Position numbers and translations under genes: made by a program. From Lysobacter sp. Root690 (GTDB taxonomy: Bacteria > Pseudomonadota > Gammaproteobacteria > Xanthomonadales > Xanthomonadaceae), in contig NZ_LMHM01000013.1 in NCBI RefSeq assembly GCF_001427785.1, positions 642,807 through 703,291 on the forward strand: a DNA stretch of 60,485 nt. Reading direction: 5' to 3'. Shown piece by piece: positions 44,625-53,304 of this stretch (the stretch's first letter is position 1; each line of letters begins with the position of its first letter). The notes beneath the pieces were generated by a model. The model did not search any database. It had not been told where the DNA came from and saw only the letters and a list, made by a program, of their open reading frames with translations.

Positions 44625-46523
44625 TTGAACAAGATCCAACTCGATGGCCGTTCGCTCACGCGGTCGCAGCTCGTTGCCGTGGCTTACGGCGCACAGGTCG
44701 AACTGGCCGCGGCGCAACTGCCGGCGGTGGCCCGCGCGGCCGATTTCCTGGCCGAACAGGTCCGCCGCGAAGAACCGATCTACGGCGTATCCACCGGTTT
44801 TGGCAGCAATGCCGACCGTCTGCTCGGTGCGCATCATCTGCGCGACCAGTTGCCCGGCGCGAAGCCGGCGACCGAAACCTTGCACGAGGAATTGCAGCGC
44901 AACCTGATCGTCACCCACGCGGTCTGCGTCGGCGATCCGTTCGCGCCGGAGATCGTGCGCGCGATGCTGTGCATCCGCATCAACACCCTGATGCGCGGGC
45001 ACTCGGGCATTCGCGTGCAGACCCTGCAGGCGCTGGCGCAGATGCTCAACGCCGGGATCGTGCCGGTGGTGCCGCAACTGGGTTCGGTGGGCGCCAGTGG
45101 TGACCTGGCGCCGTTGTCGCATCTGGCGATCGTGCTGCTCGGCGGCGGCGAAGCCTTCTTCGAAGGCGAGCGCATGCCGGGCGCGCAGGCGCTCGAACGC
45201 GCCGGTCTGCAACCGGTCAAGCTGTCGTACAAGGAAGGCCTGGCGCTCAACAACGGCACCGCGCAGATGCTGGCCTGCGGCGTGCTCGCGCTGGCCAAGC
45301 TCGAGGACCTGGCCGACACCGCCGATCTGGCCGCGGCGATGACCATCGACGCCTTCGCCGGCCGCCTGGGCGCGTTCGCGCAGGAAGTGCATGCGCTGCG
45401 TCCGCATCCGGGCCAAGTCGAAGTGGCGGCGAATCTGCGCCGCCTGCTCGACGGTTCGACCCTGGCCGATATTCCGTATCACCTCGTACCGCGGTTCCGT
45501 CCGTGGCTGCCGCAGAGTTGGGATACCGAGGCGGCGCAGCAGCTCAGCTTCGACATCGGCTGGGACTGGGTGCCGTTCACCCAGCGCCACGGTCGCGAGA
45601 AGTTCTACCAGCGCTTCCGTCCGTTCCGCGGCGGCAAGAAGCATCAGCCGCAGGACAGCTACTCGCTGCGCTGCATTCCGCAGGTGCACGGCGCGGTGCG
45701 CGATGCGATCGCGCAGGCCGCGCGGGTGTTCGAGGTGGAACTCAATTCGCTGACCGACAACCCGATCGTGTTCCCGGATGCGCAGGCCGAGCACGTCGAG
45801 CAGCAGGTGATTTCGGCCGGTCATTTCCACGGCATGCCGCTGGCGCTGGCGATGAGCTACGTCAAGGCGGCGATCCCGGTGCTCGCGAGCATTTCCGAGC
45901 GTCGCCTCAACAAGCTGGTCGATCCGGCCACCAACGACGGCCTGCCGGGGTTCCTGATCGGCAACGAGGACGCGACCGAGTCGGGTCACATGATCGTGCA
46001 GTACACCGCCGCGGCGATCGTCAACGATCTGGCCAGCCGCGCGCATCCGGCCTCGGTGTATTCGATCCCGACCAGCGCGAATGCCGAAGATCACGTGTCG
46101 ATGGGCGCCAACGAAGCGCGTCACGTGCTGGCGATGGCCGACGATCTGGGCAAGGTGCTGGCGCTGGAGCTGTACACCGCCGCCCAGGCGCTGGATCTGC
46201 GTCGCGACATGATCAACGCCGCGCGCGATCTGGCCGATCGCGCCGATGCGCAGGTGTTGGCCGGCAAGGTGTTCGGCGGCCCGGTCGCGGATGCGGCCGA
46301 CCATGCCGGTTTCATCGCCGAGGTCGAGGGCTTGCGCGCCGAGCTGTCGGCGGCGCAGGAGTTCCGCCCGGGCCGCGCGGTCGCGATCGCGCACGCCAAG
46401 CTGCGCGAGTCGATCCCGTTCCTGGATCGCGATCGCGCGCTCGACGGCGAAGTGGCGACGGCGGTGATGCTGGTGCGCGACGGCATCGTGCTGTCGGCCG
46501 TGCGTTCGGGCCTGCAGGACTGA
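44625..46523 (+). CDS. HAL/PAL-family ammonia-lyase, enlarged
   Basis: 632 residues from a TTG at 44625 preceded by AGGCGAGG. The MIO cofactor triad Ala-Ser-Gly is at 157-159 within GSVGASGDLAPLSH. The inner loop carries YGVSTGFGSN. The substrate-selectivity position reads RNLIVTH, closest to the Ser-His of histidine ammonia-lyases, and AEDHVSMG carries the Glu typical of HAL. HutH is about 510 residues. Here a ~60-residue insert (about 279-342, rich in Trp, Phe, Arg and Lys) and extra C-terminal sequence enlarge the protein. No hutU/I/G genes are adjacent. Histidine is the likeliest substrate, but an aromatic or modified amino acid is possible. Confidence 0.85.
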   Translation: MNKIQLDGRSLTRSQLVAVAYGAQVELAAAQLPAVARAADFLAEQVRREEPIYGVSTGFGSNADRLLGAHHLRDQLPGAKPATETLHEELQRNLIVTHAVCVGDPFAPEIVRAMLCIRINTLMRGHSGIRVQTLQALAQMLNAGIVPVVPQLGSVGASGDLAPLSHLAIVLLGGGEAFFEGERMPGAQALERAGLQPVKLSYKEGLALNNGTAQMLACGVLALAKLEDLADTADLAAAMTIDAFAGRLGAFAQEVHALRPHPGQVEVAANLRRLLDGSTLADIPYHLVPRFRPWLPQSWDTEAAQQLSFDIGWDWVPFTQRHGREKFYQRFRPFRGGKKHQPQDSYSLRCIPQVHGAVRDAIAQAARVFEVELNSLTDNPIVFPDAQAEHVEQQVISAGHFHGMPLALAMSYVKAAIPVLASISERRLNKLVDPATNDGLPGFLIGNEDATESGHMIVQYTAAAIVNDLASRAHPASVYSIPTSANAEDHVSMGANEARHVLAMADDLGKVLALELYTAAQALDLRRDMINAARDLADRADAQVLAGKVFGGPVADAADHAGFIAEVEGLRAELSAAQEFRPGRAVAIAHAKLRESIPFLDRDRALDGEVATAVMLVRDGIVLSAVRSGLQD

Positions 46524-46584
46524 CTGCAACACTGAGTGCGACATCTTTCTGCGCGCGCGGCCCAGCCCGCCGCGCAGACCAAAG

Positions 46585-46626
46585 CCCCTCTCCCGCAAGC
46601 GGGAGAGGGGTTGGGGTGAGGGCCGC
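46585..46626. repeat. CCCCTCTCCCGC palindromic repeat
   Basis: 12-bp stem CCCCTCTCCCGC / GCGGGAGAGGGG with a 2-nt loop, followed by TTGGGGTGAGGGC. This is a common proteobacterial dispersed element. A relative in the opposite orientation is at 60330-60375. It may also act to end the ammonia-lyase transcript. Confidence 0.75.
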
Positions 46627-46698
46627 CGCAGCGTTGCCCATGCCAATCGCGACGGTTTCCAATACGCTTGCGCGGTCCGCTCTCAGCCAACGACCGCC

Positions 46699-47247
46699 AT
46701 GAACCTGATTGCCCATTCCGATCGCGCGTTCACTGTGCAGGCCATGCTGTCGCCGGCCGAATGCGAGGCGTTGGTCGCGCTGGCCGAACACAACGGCTTC
46801 GAATCTGCGGGCGTGCGCACCGCCGCCGGCGCGCAGAAAGCCATGCCGCATGTGCGCAACAACGAGCGGGTGGTGTTCGAGTCGGTCGAGTGGGTCGATC
46901 GGCTGTGGCAATGCTTGGCCCAGGTCGATCTGCCCGAACTGGATGGCCACATCCCGGTCGGCCTGCCGCGCCTGCTGCGTTTCTACAAATACTGGCCGGG
47001 CCAGCGCTTTCGCATGCACAAGGACGGCCCCTGGCTCGAAGACGGGCTGAGCAGCAAGCTGACCTTGCTGGTCTATCTCAACGACGGCTTCGTCGGCGGC
47101 GATACCGATTTCCGCCAGTTCCGGGTCACCCCGAAGACCGGCGACGCCTTGCTGTTCGTGCACGACACCTGGCACGAGGGTGCGGCGGTGGAAGAGGGCG
47201 TCAAGTACGCGCTGCGCTCGGACGTGATGTACGCGCCGCGAGGCTGA
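46699..47247 (+). CDS. 2OG-Fe(II) oxygenase (prolyl 4-hydroxylase-like)
   Basis: 182 residues with the double-stranded beta-helix fold. The metal ligands are the HKD in RFRMHKDGPW and the distal His in DTWHEGAAV, with the 2-oxoglutarate-binding basic residue in KYALRSD. LTLLVYLNDGFVGGDTDF is the characteristic central strand. The family hydroxylates proteins or small molecules in the cytoplasm; the substrate is unknown. It stands alone between the ammonia-lyase and a convergent diguanylate cyclase gene. Confidence 0.9.
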   Translation: MNLIAHSDRAFTVQAMLSPAECEALVALAEHNGFESAGVRTAAGAQKAMPHVRNNERVVFESVEWVDRLWQCLAQVDLPELDGHIPVGLPRLLRFYKYWPGQRFRMHKDGPWLEDGLSSKLTLLVYLNDGFVGGDTDFRQFRVTPKTGDALLFVHDTWHEGAAVEEGVKYALRSDVMYAPRG

Positions 47248-47259
47248 TCGGCCGCGCGC

Positions 47260-49167
47260 CTAGGCGACCGCGCCGGTCGCCGCGGCCCCCCACACCCGCA
47301 CGCAATCGCGCCCCTCGGCCTTGGCCAGGTATAGCGCCTGATCGGCGAACTGCAACGCCGCTTCCACGCCCATGTCCGAGTCCGGGGTGATTTCGTGGAC
47401 GCCGATGCTGGCGGTGACCGGAATGTCGTGGCTGCGGCTGGGGCAGGGTTGCGAACTCAGGCGCGCGCGCAGTTCCTCGGCGACACGCGCGCCGCTGCTC
47501 AGATCATGGTCGGGCAGCACGGCGACGAATTCCTCGCCGCCGAAACGCGCCAGCAGCGCGTGGTGCGGGATCAAGCACTGGGCGATCAACCCCGCCGCCC
47601 AGCGCAGGCATTCGTCGCCGACCAGATGGCCGTGGTGATCGTTGATCTGCTTGAAATGATCCAGGTCGATCATCATCAGCACCAGCGGCCGGCTTTGCCG
47701 GCGCGAGCGATGCAACAAAGCCTCGAAGGCTTCGCGGAAATGGCTGCGGTTGTGCAGGCCGGTCAGGCCGTCTCGCTGCGCGGTCTCACGCAGGCGCGCG
47801 TGCACGTCCTCGAGCTGGGCCAGCGCGCTGCGCAGTTCGGTGGTGCGCTGTTCGACCTTGTGTTCGAGCTGATCCTTGGCCTCGCGCACCACCCGCTCGT
47901 TCTCGTTGCGCAGCGCCGCGTAGCGATAGCCCAGCGCGACCGAGAGCAGCAGCATTTCCAGGGCCGAGCCGATCTGCACGCCGTATTCGGTGATGAAGAT
48001 CTTCGGCAGCAGGTCGAACGCGATCGCCGCGAACATGCCGGTGCCCAACAGGAACGCCGACCACGCCAGCAGGAACAGCCGCGCCGGCTTGTAGCCGCGA
48101 CGCAGCACGACGATGGTTTCCACCGCGATCCAGGCGATGCTGACGAACACCGCCGCCGAGGCGATCGGGGTGGCGATGCGATACGGCGCCTGGGTCGCGA
48201 CGATGCCGAGCAATACGAAGAACCCGATCATCGCCAACCCGACCCGGTCGCCGAATCGCCAGCGCTGTTGCAGGCCCAGGAAATTGCGCGCGAACTGCTG
48301 CATGCCGACCTGGGCCAGACAAATCGACAGCGGCACCGAGTGGTCGGCCAGCCACGGCGAGCGCGGCCACAGGTATTCGAAGCCCAGGCCGTTGAGGGTC
48401 AGCAGCACCAGGCCGAACGCGCAGATATGGAACAGGTACCAGAAATAACTGGCGTCGCGCAGGGTCAGCCACAGCACCAGGTTGTAGAAGAACAGCGCGA
48501 GCAGGATGCCGTAGTACAGGCCGATGCCGAGTTGGGCATCGCGCGCCAACTCGGTGAACGCGGTCGGCGTGTACAGGGTCAGCGGCACCTGCATCGAGCT
48601 TTCGCTGCGCACGCGCACGTAGATGTCGACCGGCTCGCCCTGCGGCAGATCGATCCAGAAATTCGGGTGGCGGTAGCGGATCGCGCGCGCGCTGAACGGC
48701 TGGCTGTCGCCGCCGACCTGATGGGTCGGCGCGCCGCCGTTGCGCGGCTGGGTGTAGACATCGAGCCGGTCGCTGAGCGCGAAGCCCTGCACCAGCAGCC
48801 AGCGCGGCACCTCGGCGCTGTGGTTGACGGTGGTGATGTGGAACCAGAACGCGCCGGGCTGGAAGCCGAACGAGCTGTTGCCGTTGGGCACCGGGCGGAA
48901 CCCGCCCTGGGCCTGCAGCCGGCGGGCGGCGTCCAGGTCGAGCTTGCCGTCGCGGTCGTGGTAGTAAGCGGTGAACGGCGCCAGCGCGACCTCGCGGCTG
49001 GCGCCGTCCAGTTCCAGCGTGCTCTGCGCCGCGGCCGGCCAGGCGAGCGCGCCCAGCGCGACCCACATGAGCAGCAGCAGGCAGCGCCAGCGATCGCGCA
49101 GGGTGGGGCGTGGCCGCGGCGGGGCGGCGTCGGTCGGGCGCGGGGCGCGGCAGGGCTTCGTATTCAT
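47260..49167 (-). CDS. Diguanylate cyclase with 7TMR-DISM sensor region
   Basis: 635 residues from the ATG at 49165-49167; an earlier in-frame ATG (49251) adds 28 residues with Pro-rich sequence. A signal peptide ends near AAAQ. A periplasmic 7TMR-DISM extracellular domain (~55-190) is followed by seven TM helices (~200-410), a coiled coil (~415-465) and a GGDEF domain. The active-site loop is RFGGEEF and the metal-binding Asp lies in MMIDLDHFKQIND. The protein probably makes c-di-GMP in response to an envelope or sugar signal. Since Pga synthesis is a known c-di-GMP target, a link to pgaCD in this window is plausible but unproven. Confidence 0.93.
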   Translation of the reverse strand: MNTKPCRAPRPTDAAPPRPRPTLRDRWRCLLLLMWVALGALAWPAAAQSTLELDGASREVALAPFTAYYHDRDGKLDLDAARRLQAQGGFRPVPNGNSSFGFQPGAFWFHITTVNHSAEVPRWLLVQGFALSDRLDVYTQPRNGGAPTHQVGGDSQPFSARAIRYRHPNFWIDLPQGEPVDIYVRVRSESSMQVPLTLYTPTAFTELARDAQLGIGLYYGILLALFFYNLVLWLTLRDASYFWYLFHICAFGLVLLTLNGLGFEYLWPRSPWLADHSVPLSICLAQVGMQQFARNFLGLQQRWRFGDRVGLAMIGFFVLLGIVATQAPYRIATPIASAAVFVSIAWIAVETIVVLRRGYKPARLFLLAWSAFLLGTGMFAAIAFDLLPKIFITEYGVQIGSALEMLLLSVALGYRYAALRNENERVVREAKDQLEHKVEQRTTELRSALAQLEDVHARLRETAQRDGLTGLHNRSHFREAFEALLHRSRRQSRPLVLMMIDLDHFKQINDHHGHLVGDECLRWAAGLIAQCLIPHHALLARFGGEEFVAVLPDHDLSSGARVAEELRARLSSQPCPSRSHDIPVTASIGVHEITPDSDMGVEAALQFADQALYLAKAEGRDCVRVWGAAATGAVA

Positions 49168-49315
49168 CTTCCGTGGCGATAACGGACGCAGGCCATTGCG
49201 TCGCGGCAAGGAGGGGGAGGGCGATGGGGCGGGGCGTAGGGCGAGAGGCATGCCTGACTTCTTAACGCAAATTCGGTCCCGCTCAGGCCGGCTTGACGAC
49301 CGTTCGGCGGATCGC

Positions 49316-49350
49316 TAATGTATTAACGCGTTAGTACATTAACGCATTCA
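49316..49350. promoter_or_regulatory. 26-bp palindromic operator upstream of TrpR-like regulator and his operon
   Basis: The palindrome at 49316-49341 is TAATGTATTAACG / CGTTAGTACATTA, with 24 of 26 positions self-complementary around ACGCGT. A second partial copy, CATTAACGCATT, starts at 49337, 16 bases after TATTAACGCG. Tandem spacing of this kind suits TrpR-family repressors. It lies about 90 bases before the regulator gene and is the most AT-rich sequence nearby, so the promoter is probably here. Confidence 0.7.
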
Positions 49351-49433
49351 TTGAGCTTTCGCCCCGCCGCAGATGCTCGGCGGATGACCCGGGCGACGAT
49401 GATCACTACGTACAAAGGCACAGGTTTTCCACG

Positions 49434-49745
49434 ATGAAGCGCCGTTCCACCGACACCGACCACAGCGAAGACGCGCTCGCCGATCTGGCCACCGCGCTCG
49501 CCGGCCTGCGCACGGCCGAGCAGGTCCGCGCCTTCCTCGAAGACCTGTGCACGCCGGCCGAGCTGGAAGCCATGAGCGACCGCTGGCGGGTCGTGCCCTT
49601 GCTCAGCGAGGGCGTGCCGTACCGCGAAATCCACGACCGCACCCAGGTCAGCGTGACCACGATCGGGCGGGTCGCGCGGGTGTTCGAACGTGGCGCCGGT
49701 GGCTACGCGGCGGCGCTGCAGCGGCGCGCGGCGCGACATCGCTGA
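49434..49745 (+). CDS. TrpR/YerC-family transcriptional regulator, probable his-operon repressor
   Basis: 103 residues. The TrpR-type helix-turn-helix is GVPYREIHDRTQVSVTTIGRVARVFERGAGGY, in which the recognition helix is VSVTTIGRVARVF. The preceding helices (LCTPAELEAMSDRWRVVPLL) match the YerC/YecD branch. The gene is 126 bases ahead of hisG. As I recall, comparative-genomics work on Xanthomonadales names the corresponding regulator HisR, with histidine as probable co-repressor. The palindrome before the gene would then control both the regulator and the his operon. Confidence 0.88.
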   Translation: MKRRSTDTDHSEDALADLATALAGLRTAEQVRAFLEDLCTPAELEAMSDRWRVVPLLSEGVPYREIHDRTQVSVTTIGRVARVFERGAGGYAAALQRRAARHR

Positions 49746-49871
49746 TTCCGCTATCGCCTGTCCGGCCCCCGACACAGACCTCAACCCAGACTCAGATTCT
49801 CCTTGCGGACGCCGCGACCGGCCCACCGCACCGCCACCGCCCCGCACCGACTTCTTTTCGAGACCTTCTTC

Positions 49872-50786
49872 ATGAGCCCTCCCGCCAGCGCCGCCGCGCG
49901 TGACCGCTTGCGCATCGCGATCCAGAAATCCGGCCGTCTCGCCGAGCCGGCGCGCGCGCTGCTGGCCGCCTGCGGGCTGAGCTGGCGCGAAAGCCGCGAC
50001 CGCCTGTTCTGCTATGGCGAAACCCTGCCGGTCGATCTGCTGCTGGTGCGCGACGACGACATCCCCGGCCTGATCGCCGACGGCGTCTGCGACCTGGGCG
50101 TGGTCGGCCGCAACGTATTGCTGGAACAGGACGGCGATCGCCGCGGCCGCGGCCACGCGTCTGCGTTCCGCGAATGGCGCTCGCTCGGCTTCGGCGGGTG
50201 CCGGTTGGCGCTGGCGGTGCCCGACGCGTGGCAGTGGGACGGCCCGCAGCAACTGGCCGGCAAGCGCATCGCCACCAGCTACCCGGCGCTGCTGTCGCAA
50301 TGGCTGGCCGAGCAGGGCGTGGATGCGCAGGTGGTGTTGCTGTCGGGTTCGGTCGAGATCGCGCCGCGGCTGGGCCAGGCCGAGGCGATCTGCGATCTGG
50401 TGTCCAGCGGCGCGACCCTGGTCGCCAACCAGCTCAAGCCGGTGCAGACCCTGATCGAAAGCGAAGCGGTGCTGGCCGGGCCGGTCGACAAGTTCGACGA
50501 CGTGCGCGGCGAACTGGCCGATCTGCTGCTGCGCCGCCTCGACGGCGCGATGCGGGTGCGCAACAGCAAGCTGCTGATGTTCCAGGCCCCGCGCGCCTTG
50601 CTCGCCGAATTGCTGCCGATGCTGCCCGATGCCGAGGCGCCGACGGTGATGCGCCTGGACAACGGCGACGACATCGCCCTGCAGGCGCTGTGCCACGGCG
50701 CGGTGACCTGGCAGCGGCTGGAGGAACTCAAGCGCGCCGGCGCGCGCGGGCTGATGGTGCTGCCGGTGGAGGGCATGCTGGCATGA
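49872..50786 (+). CDS. hisG: ATP phosphoribosyltransferase (long, HisZ-independent form)
   Basis: First step of histidine synthesis: ATP plus PRPP to phosphoribosyl-ATP. The 304-residue protein is the long form, with a C-terminal regulatory domain (last ~75 residues) that binds histidine. Features are [29 protein letters not shown] and the PRPP-binding [22 protein letters not shown]. The ATG at 49872 was chosen over upstream codons. The stop overlaps the hisD ATG (50783-50786). Confidence 0.95.
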   Translation: MSPPASAAARDRLRIAIQKSGRLAEPARALLAACGLSWRESRDRLFCYGETLPVDLLLVRDDDIPGLIADGVCDLGVVGRNVLLEQDGDRRGRGHASAFREWRSLGFGGCRLALAVPDAWQWDGPQQLAGKRIATSYPALLSQWLAEQGVDAQVVLLSGSVEIAPRLGQAEAICDLVSSGATLVANQLKPVQTLIESEAVLAGPVDKFDDVRGELADLLLRRLDGAMRVRNSKLLMFQAPRALLAELLPMLPDAEAPTVMRLDNGDDIALQALCHGAVTWQRLEELKRAGARGLMVLPVEGMLA

Positions 50787-52132
50787 GCGCGTTGATGCAG
50801 CGCTACGACTGGAGTGCGCTGGACGAAAGCGAGCGCGAGCGCATCCTGCGCCGGCCCGCGCAGGAAACCCGCCAGTCCACCGCCGACGCGGTCGCCGAGA
50901 TCCTGGCCACGGTGCGTCGCGACGGCGATGCCGCGTTGCGTGTTTACGCCGAACGCTTCGATGGCCGCGTGCCCGAGGCGTTCGCGGTCGGCATCGAAGA
51001 ATTCGACGCCGCGCAGCGCGACCTCGCGCCCGCGTTGCGCGCGGCCATCGACGAGGCGGCCGAACGCATCGCCGCGTTCCACCGCGCCGGCATGAGCCCG
51101 GCGTATGCGCTCGACACCGCCGACGGCGTGCGCTGCGAACGGATCCTGCGGCCGATCAAGCGAGTCGGCCTGTACGTGCCGGCCGGCTCGGCGCCGCTGC
51201 CGTCGACCGCGTTGATGCTTGGCGTGCCGGCGCAACTCGCCGGTTGCCGCGAAATCATCCTGTGCACGCCGCCGCGCCGCGACGGCAGCGCCGATCCGGC
51301 GGTGCTGTACGCCGCGCGCCGCTGCGGCATCGAGCGGGTGTTCAAGCTCGGCGGCGCCCAGGCGATCGCGGCGATGGCGTTCGGCAGCGCCAGCATCGGC
51401 AAGTGCGACAAGTTGTTCGGGCCGGGCAACGCCTTCGTCACCGAGGCCAAGCGCCAGGTCGCATTGATCGAAGGCGGCGCGGCGATCGACATGCCGGCCG
51501 GGCCGTCGGAAGTGCTGGTGATCGCCGATCGCGGCGCGCGCGCCGATTTCGTCGCCGCCGATCTGCTGTCGCAGGCCGAACACGGCGCCGATTCGCAGGT
51601 GATCCTGCTCAGCGACGACAGCGCGCTGCTCGATGCGGTCGATCGCGAACTCGAACGCCAACTGGCGGATCTGTCGCGCGCGCCGACCGCGCGCGGCGCC
51701 CTGCAGTCGTCGCGTTCGATCCGGGTCGATTCAATCGACGAGGCCCTGCAAGTCAGCAATCGCTACGCGCCCGAGCACCTGATCCTGGCCTTGCGCGACG
51801 CGCGTGCAGCCTTGCCGGCGGTCGACGCGGCCGGTTCGGTGTTCCTCGGCGACTGGGCGCCCGAAGCGCTGGGCGACTATTGCAGCGGCACCAATCATGT
51901 TCTGCCCACCAGCGGCGCGGCGCGCTATGCCGGCGGGCTCAACGTGGCGAGTTTCCAGATCGCGATCACGGTGCAGGAAGTGACCCCGCAAGGCTTGCAG
52001 GCGATCGGCCCGTGCGCAGTCGAACTGGCCAGCGCCGAAGGGCTGGACGCGCATCGCCAGGCGGTGCAGATCCGCCAGCGCGCGCTGGCCTCGCACCCGC
52101 CCATTCAGAACGCGCCGTCGCAATCCGTGTGA
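50783..52132 (+). CDS. hisD: Histidinol dehydrogenase
   Basis: Zn- and NAD-dependent oxidation of histidinol to histidine, the last two steps. The 449-residue protein has [49 protein letters not shown] and LLSQAEHG (Zn-binding Gln/His). The C-terminal [19 protein letters not shown] is also present. The start overlaps the hisG stop. Confidence 0.96.
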   Translation: MSALMQRYDWSALDESERERILRRPAQETRQSTADAVAEILATVRRDGDAALRVYAERFDGRVPEAFAVGIEEFDAAQRDLAPALRAAIDEAAERIAAFHRAGMSPAYALDTADGVRCERILRPIKRVGLYVPAGSAPLPSTALMLGVPAQLAGCREIILCTPPRRDGSADPAVLYAARRCGIERVFKLGGAQAIAAMAFGSASIGKCDKLFGPGNAFVTEAKRQVALIEGGAAIDMPAGPSEVLVIADRGARADFVAADLLSQAEHGADSQVILLSDDSALLDAVDRELERQLADLSRAPTARGALQSSRSIRVDSIDEALQVSNRYAPEHLILALRDARAALPAVDAAGSVFLGDWAPEALGDYCSGTNHVLPTSGAARYAGGLNVASFQIAITVQEVTPQGLQAIGPCAVELASAEGLDAHRQAVQIRQRALASHPPIQNAPSQSV

Positions 52133-52203
52133 TCGTCGCGTCCGACTATTCCCACCGCAGCCCGAGCATCGTGCAGCAACCCGCAGGCAGGACGAGCAAG
52201 ACC

Positions 52204-53304
52204 ATGATCGACGACAACCCCATGCAACTGCTGCGCGAGGATCTGCGCGATTTCGCCGGTTACAGTTCGGCGCGCAGCGAAAAACGCGCCGGGCGGGTCT
52301 GGCTCAACGCCAACGAAGCCGCCTGGCCCAGCGTCGCCGACGGCGAAGGCGCGGTGCGCCGCTATCCCGATCCGCAGCCGCAGCGCCTGCGCGAAGCGCT
52401 GGCGCAGCTGTACGGCTGCGCGCCCGAGCAGTTGCTGGCCGGACGCGGCAGTGACGAAGCGATCGATCTGCTGGTGCGCGCGTTCTGCCGCCCCGGCGGC
52501 GACGCGATCGTGATCACTCCGCCGACCTTCGGCATGTACGCGGTCAATGCGCGCCTGCACGGCACTCGCACGGTCGAGGTCGCCTTGCGCGACACCCCGG
52601 CCGGTTTCGTCTGCGATTTCGCCGCAGTCGCGCAGGCCGCAGAAAGCGAGCGCGCCAAGCTGGTGTTCCTGTGTTCGCCGGGCAATCCTTCCGGCACGCT
52701 GTTGCCCTTGTTCGAAATAGAAGCGCTGGCGGAACGCCTGCGCGGCCGCGCCCTGGTCGTGGTCGACGAGGCCTATATCGAGTACGCCGACGGCGAATCG
52801 GCGACGAGCCTGCTCGCGCGCCGGCGCAATATCGCGGTGCTGCGCACCTTGTCGAAAGCGCACGCATTGGCCGCGGCGCGGATCGGCAGCGTGATCGCCG
52901 ACGCCGGCCTGATCGCGGTGCTGCAACGCTGCCAGGCGCCGTATCCGCTGCCGACCCCGTGCGTGCAGCTGGCCTTGCGTGCCTTGGCCGACGTGCCGCG
53001 CAACACCACCAAGGCGCGGGTCACCACCGCGCGCAGCGAGCGCGAGAAATTGTTCGAAGCGCTGCGTGTGTTGCCGGGCCTGCGTCAGGTCTATCCCTCG
53101 CAGGCCAACTTCCTGCTCGCGCGTTTCGACGATGCGCAGGCCGCATTCGACGGTTTGCTGGACGCCGGCGTGGTGGTGCGCGATTTCCGCGCCGCGCCGC
53201 GGCTGGGCGACGCGTTCCGGATCAGCCTGGGCACGCCGGAACAGAACGCCGCGGTGATCGAGGTATTGACCCGCTTGGCGCGGGTGCGCGGAGTCGCGGC
53301 ATGA
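52204..53304 (+). CDS. hisC: Histidinol-phosphate aminotransferase
   Basis: PLP enzyme of fold type I, converting imidazole acetol-phosphate and glutamate to histidinol-phosphate. 366 residues: [52 protein letters not shown] and [14 protein letters not shown], in which Lys is the PLP anchor. The ATG at 52204 was taken; an earlier GTG overlapping the hisD stop is possible. The stop overlaps hisB. Confidence 0.95.
   Translation: MIDDNPMQLLREDLRDFAGYSSARSEKRAGRVWLNANEAAWPSVADGEGAVRRYPDPQPQRLREALAQLYGCAPEQLLAGRGSDEAIDLLVRAFCRPGGDAIVITPPTFGMYAVNARLHGTRTVEVALRDTPAGFVCDFAAVAQAAESERAKLVFLCSPGNPSGTLLPLFEIEALAERLRGRALVVVDEAYIEYADGESATSLLARRRNIAVLRTLSKAHALAAARIGSVIADAGLIAVLQRCQAPYPLPTPCVQLALRALADVPRNTTKARVTTARSEREKLFEALRVLPGLRQVYPSQANFLLARFDDAQAAFDGLLDAGVVVRDFRAAPRLGDAFRISLGTPEQNAAVIEVLTRLARVRGVAA

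Noticed and set aside
44625-46523. Assigning the ammonia-lyase to a hut operon
   Set aside because: No urocanase, imidazolonepropionase, HutG or HutC gene lies on either side, and the protein is much longer than HutH.
49746-49871. Possible his leader peptide and attenuator before hisG
   Set aside because: Only two scattered His codons occur in any frame, with no His run and no terminator/antiterminator pair. The palindrome and TrpR-like regulator explain control better.
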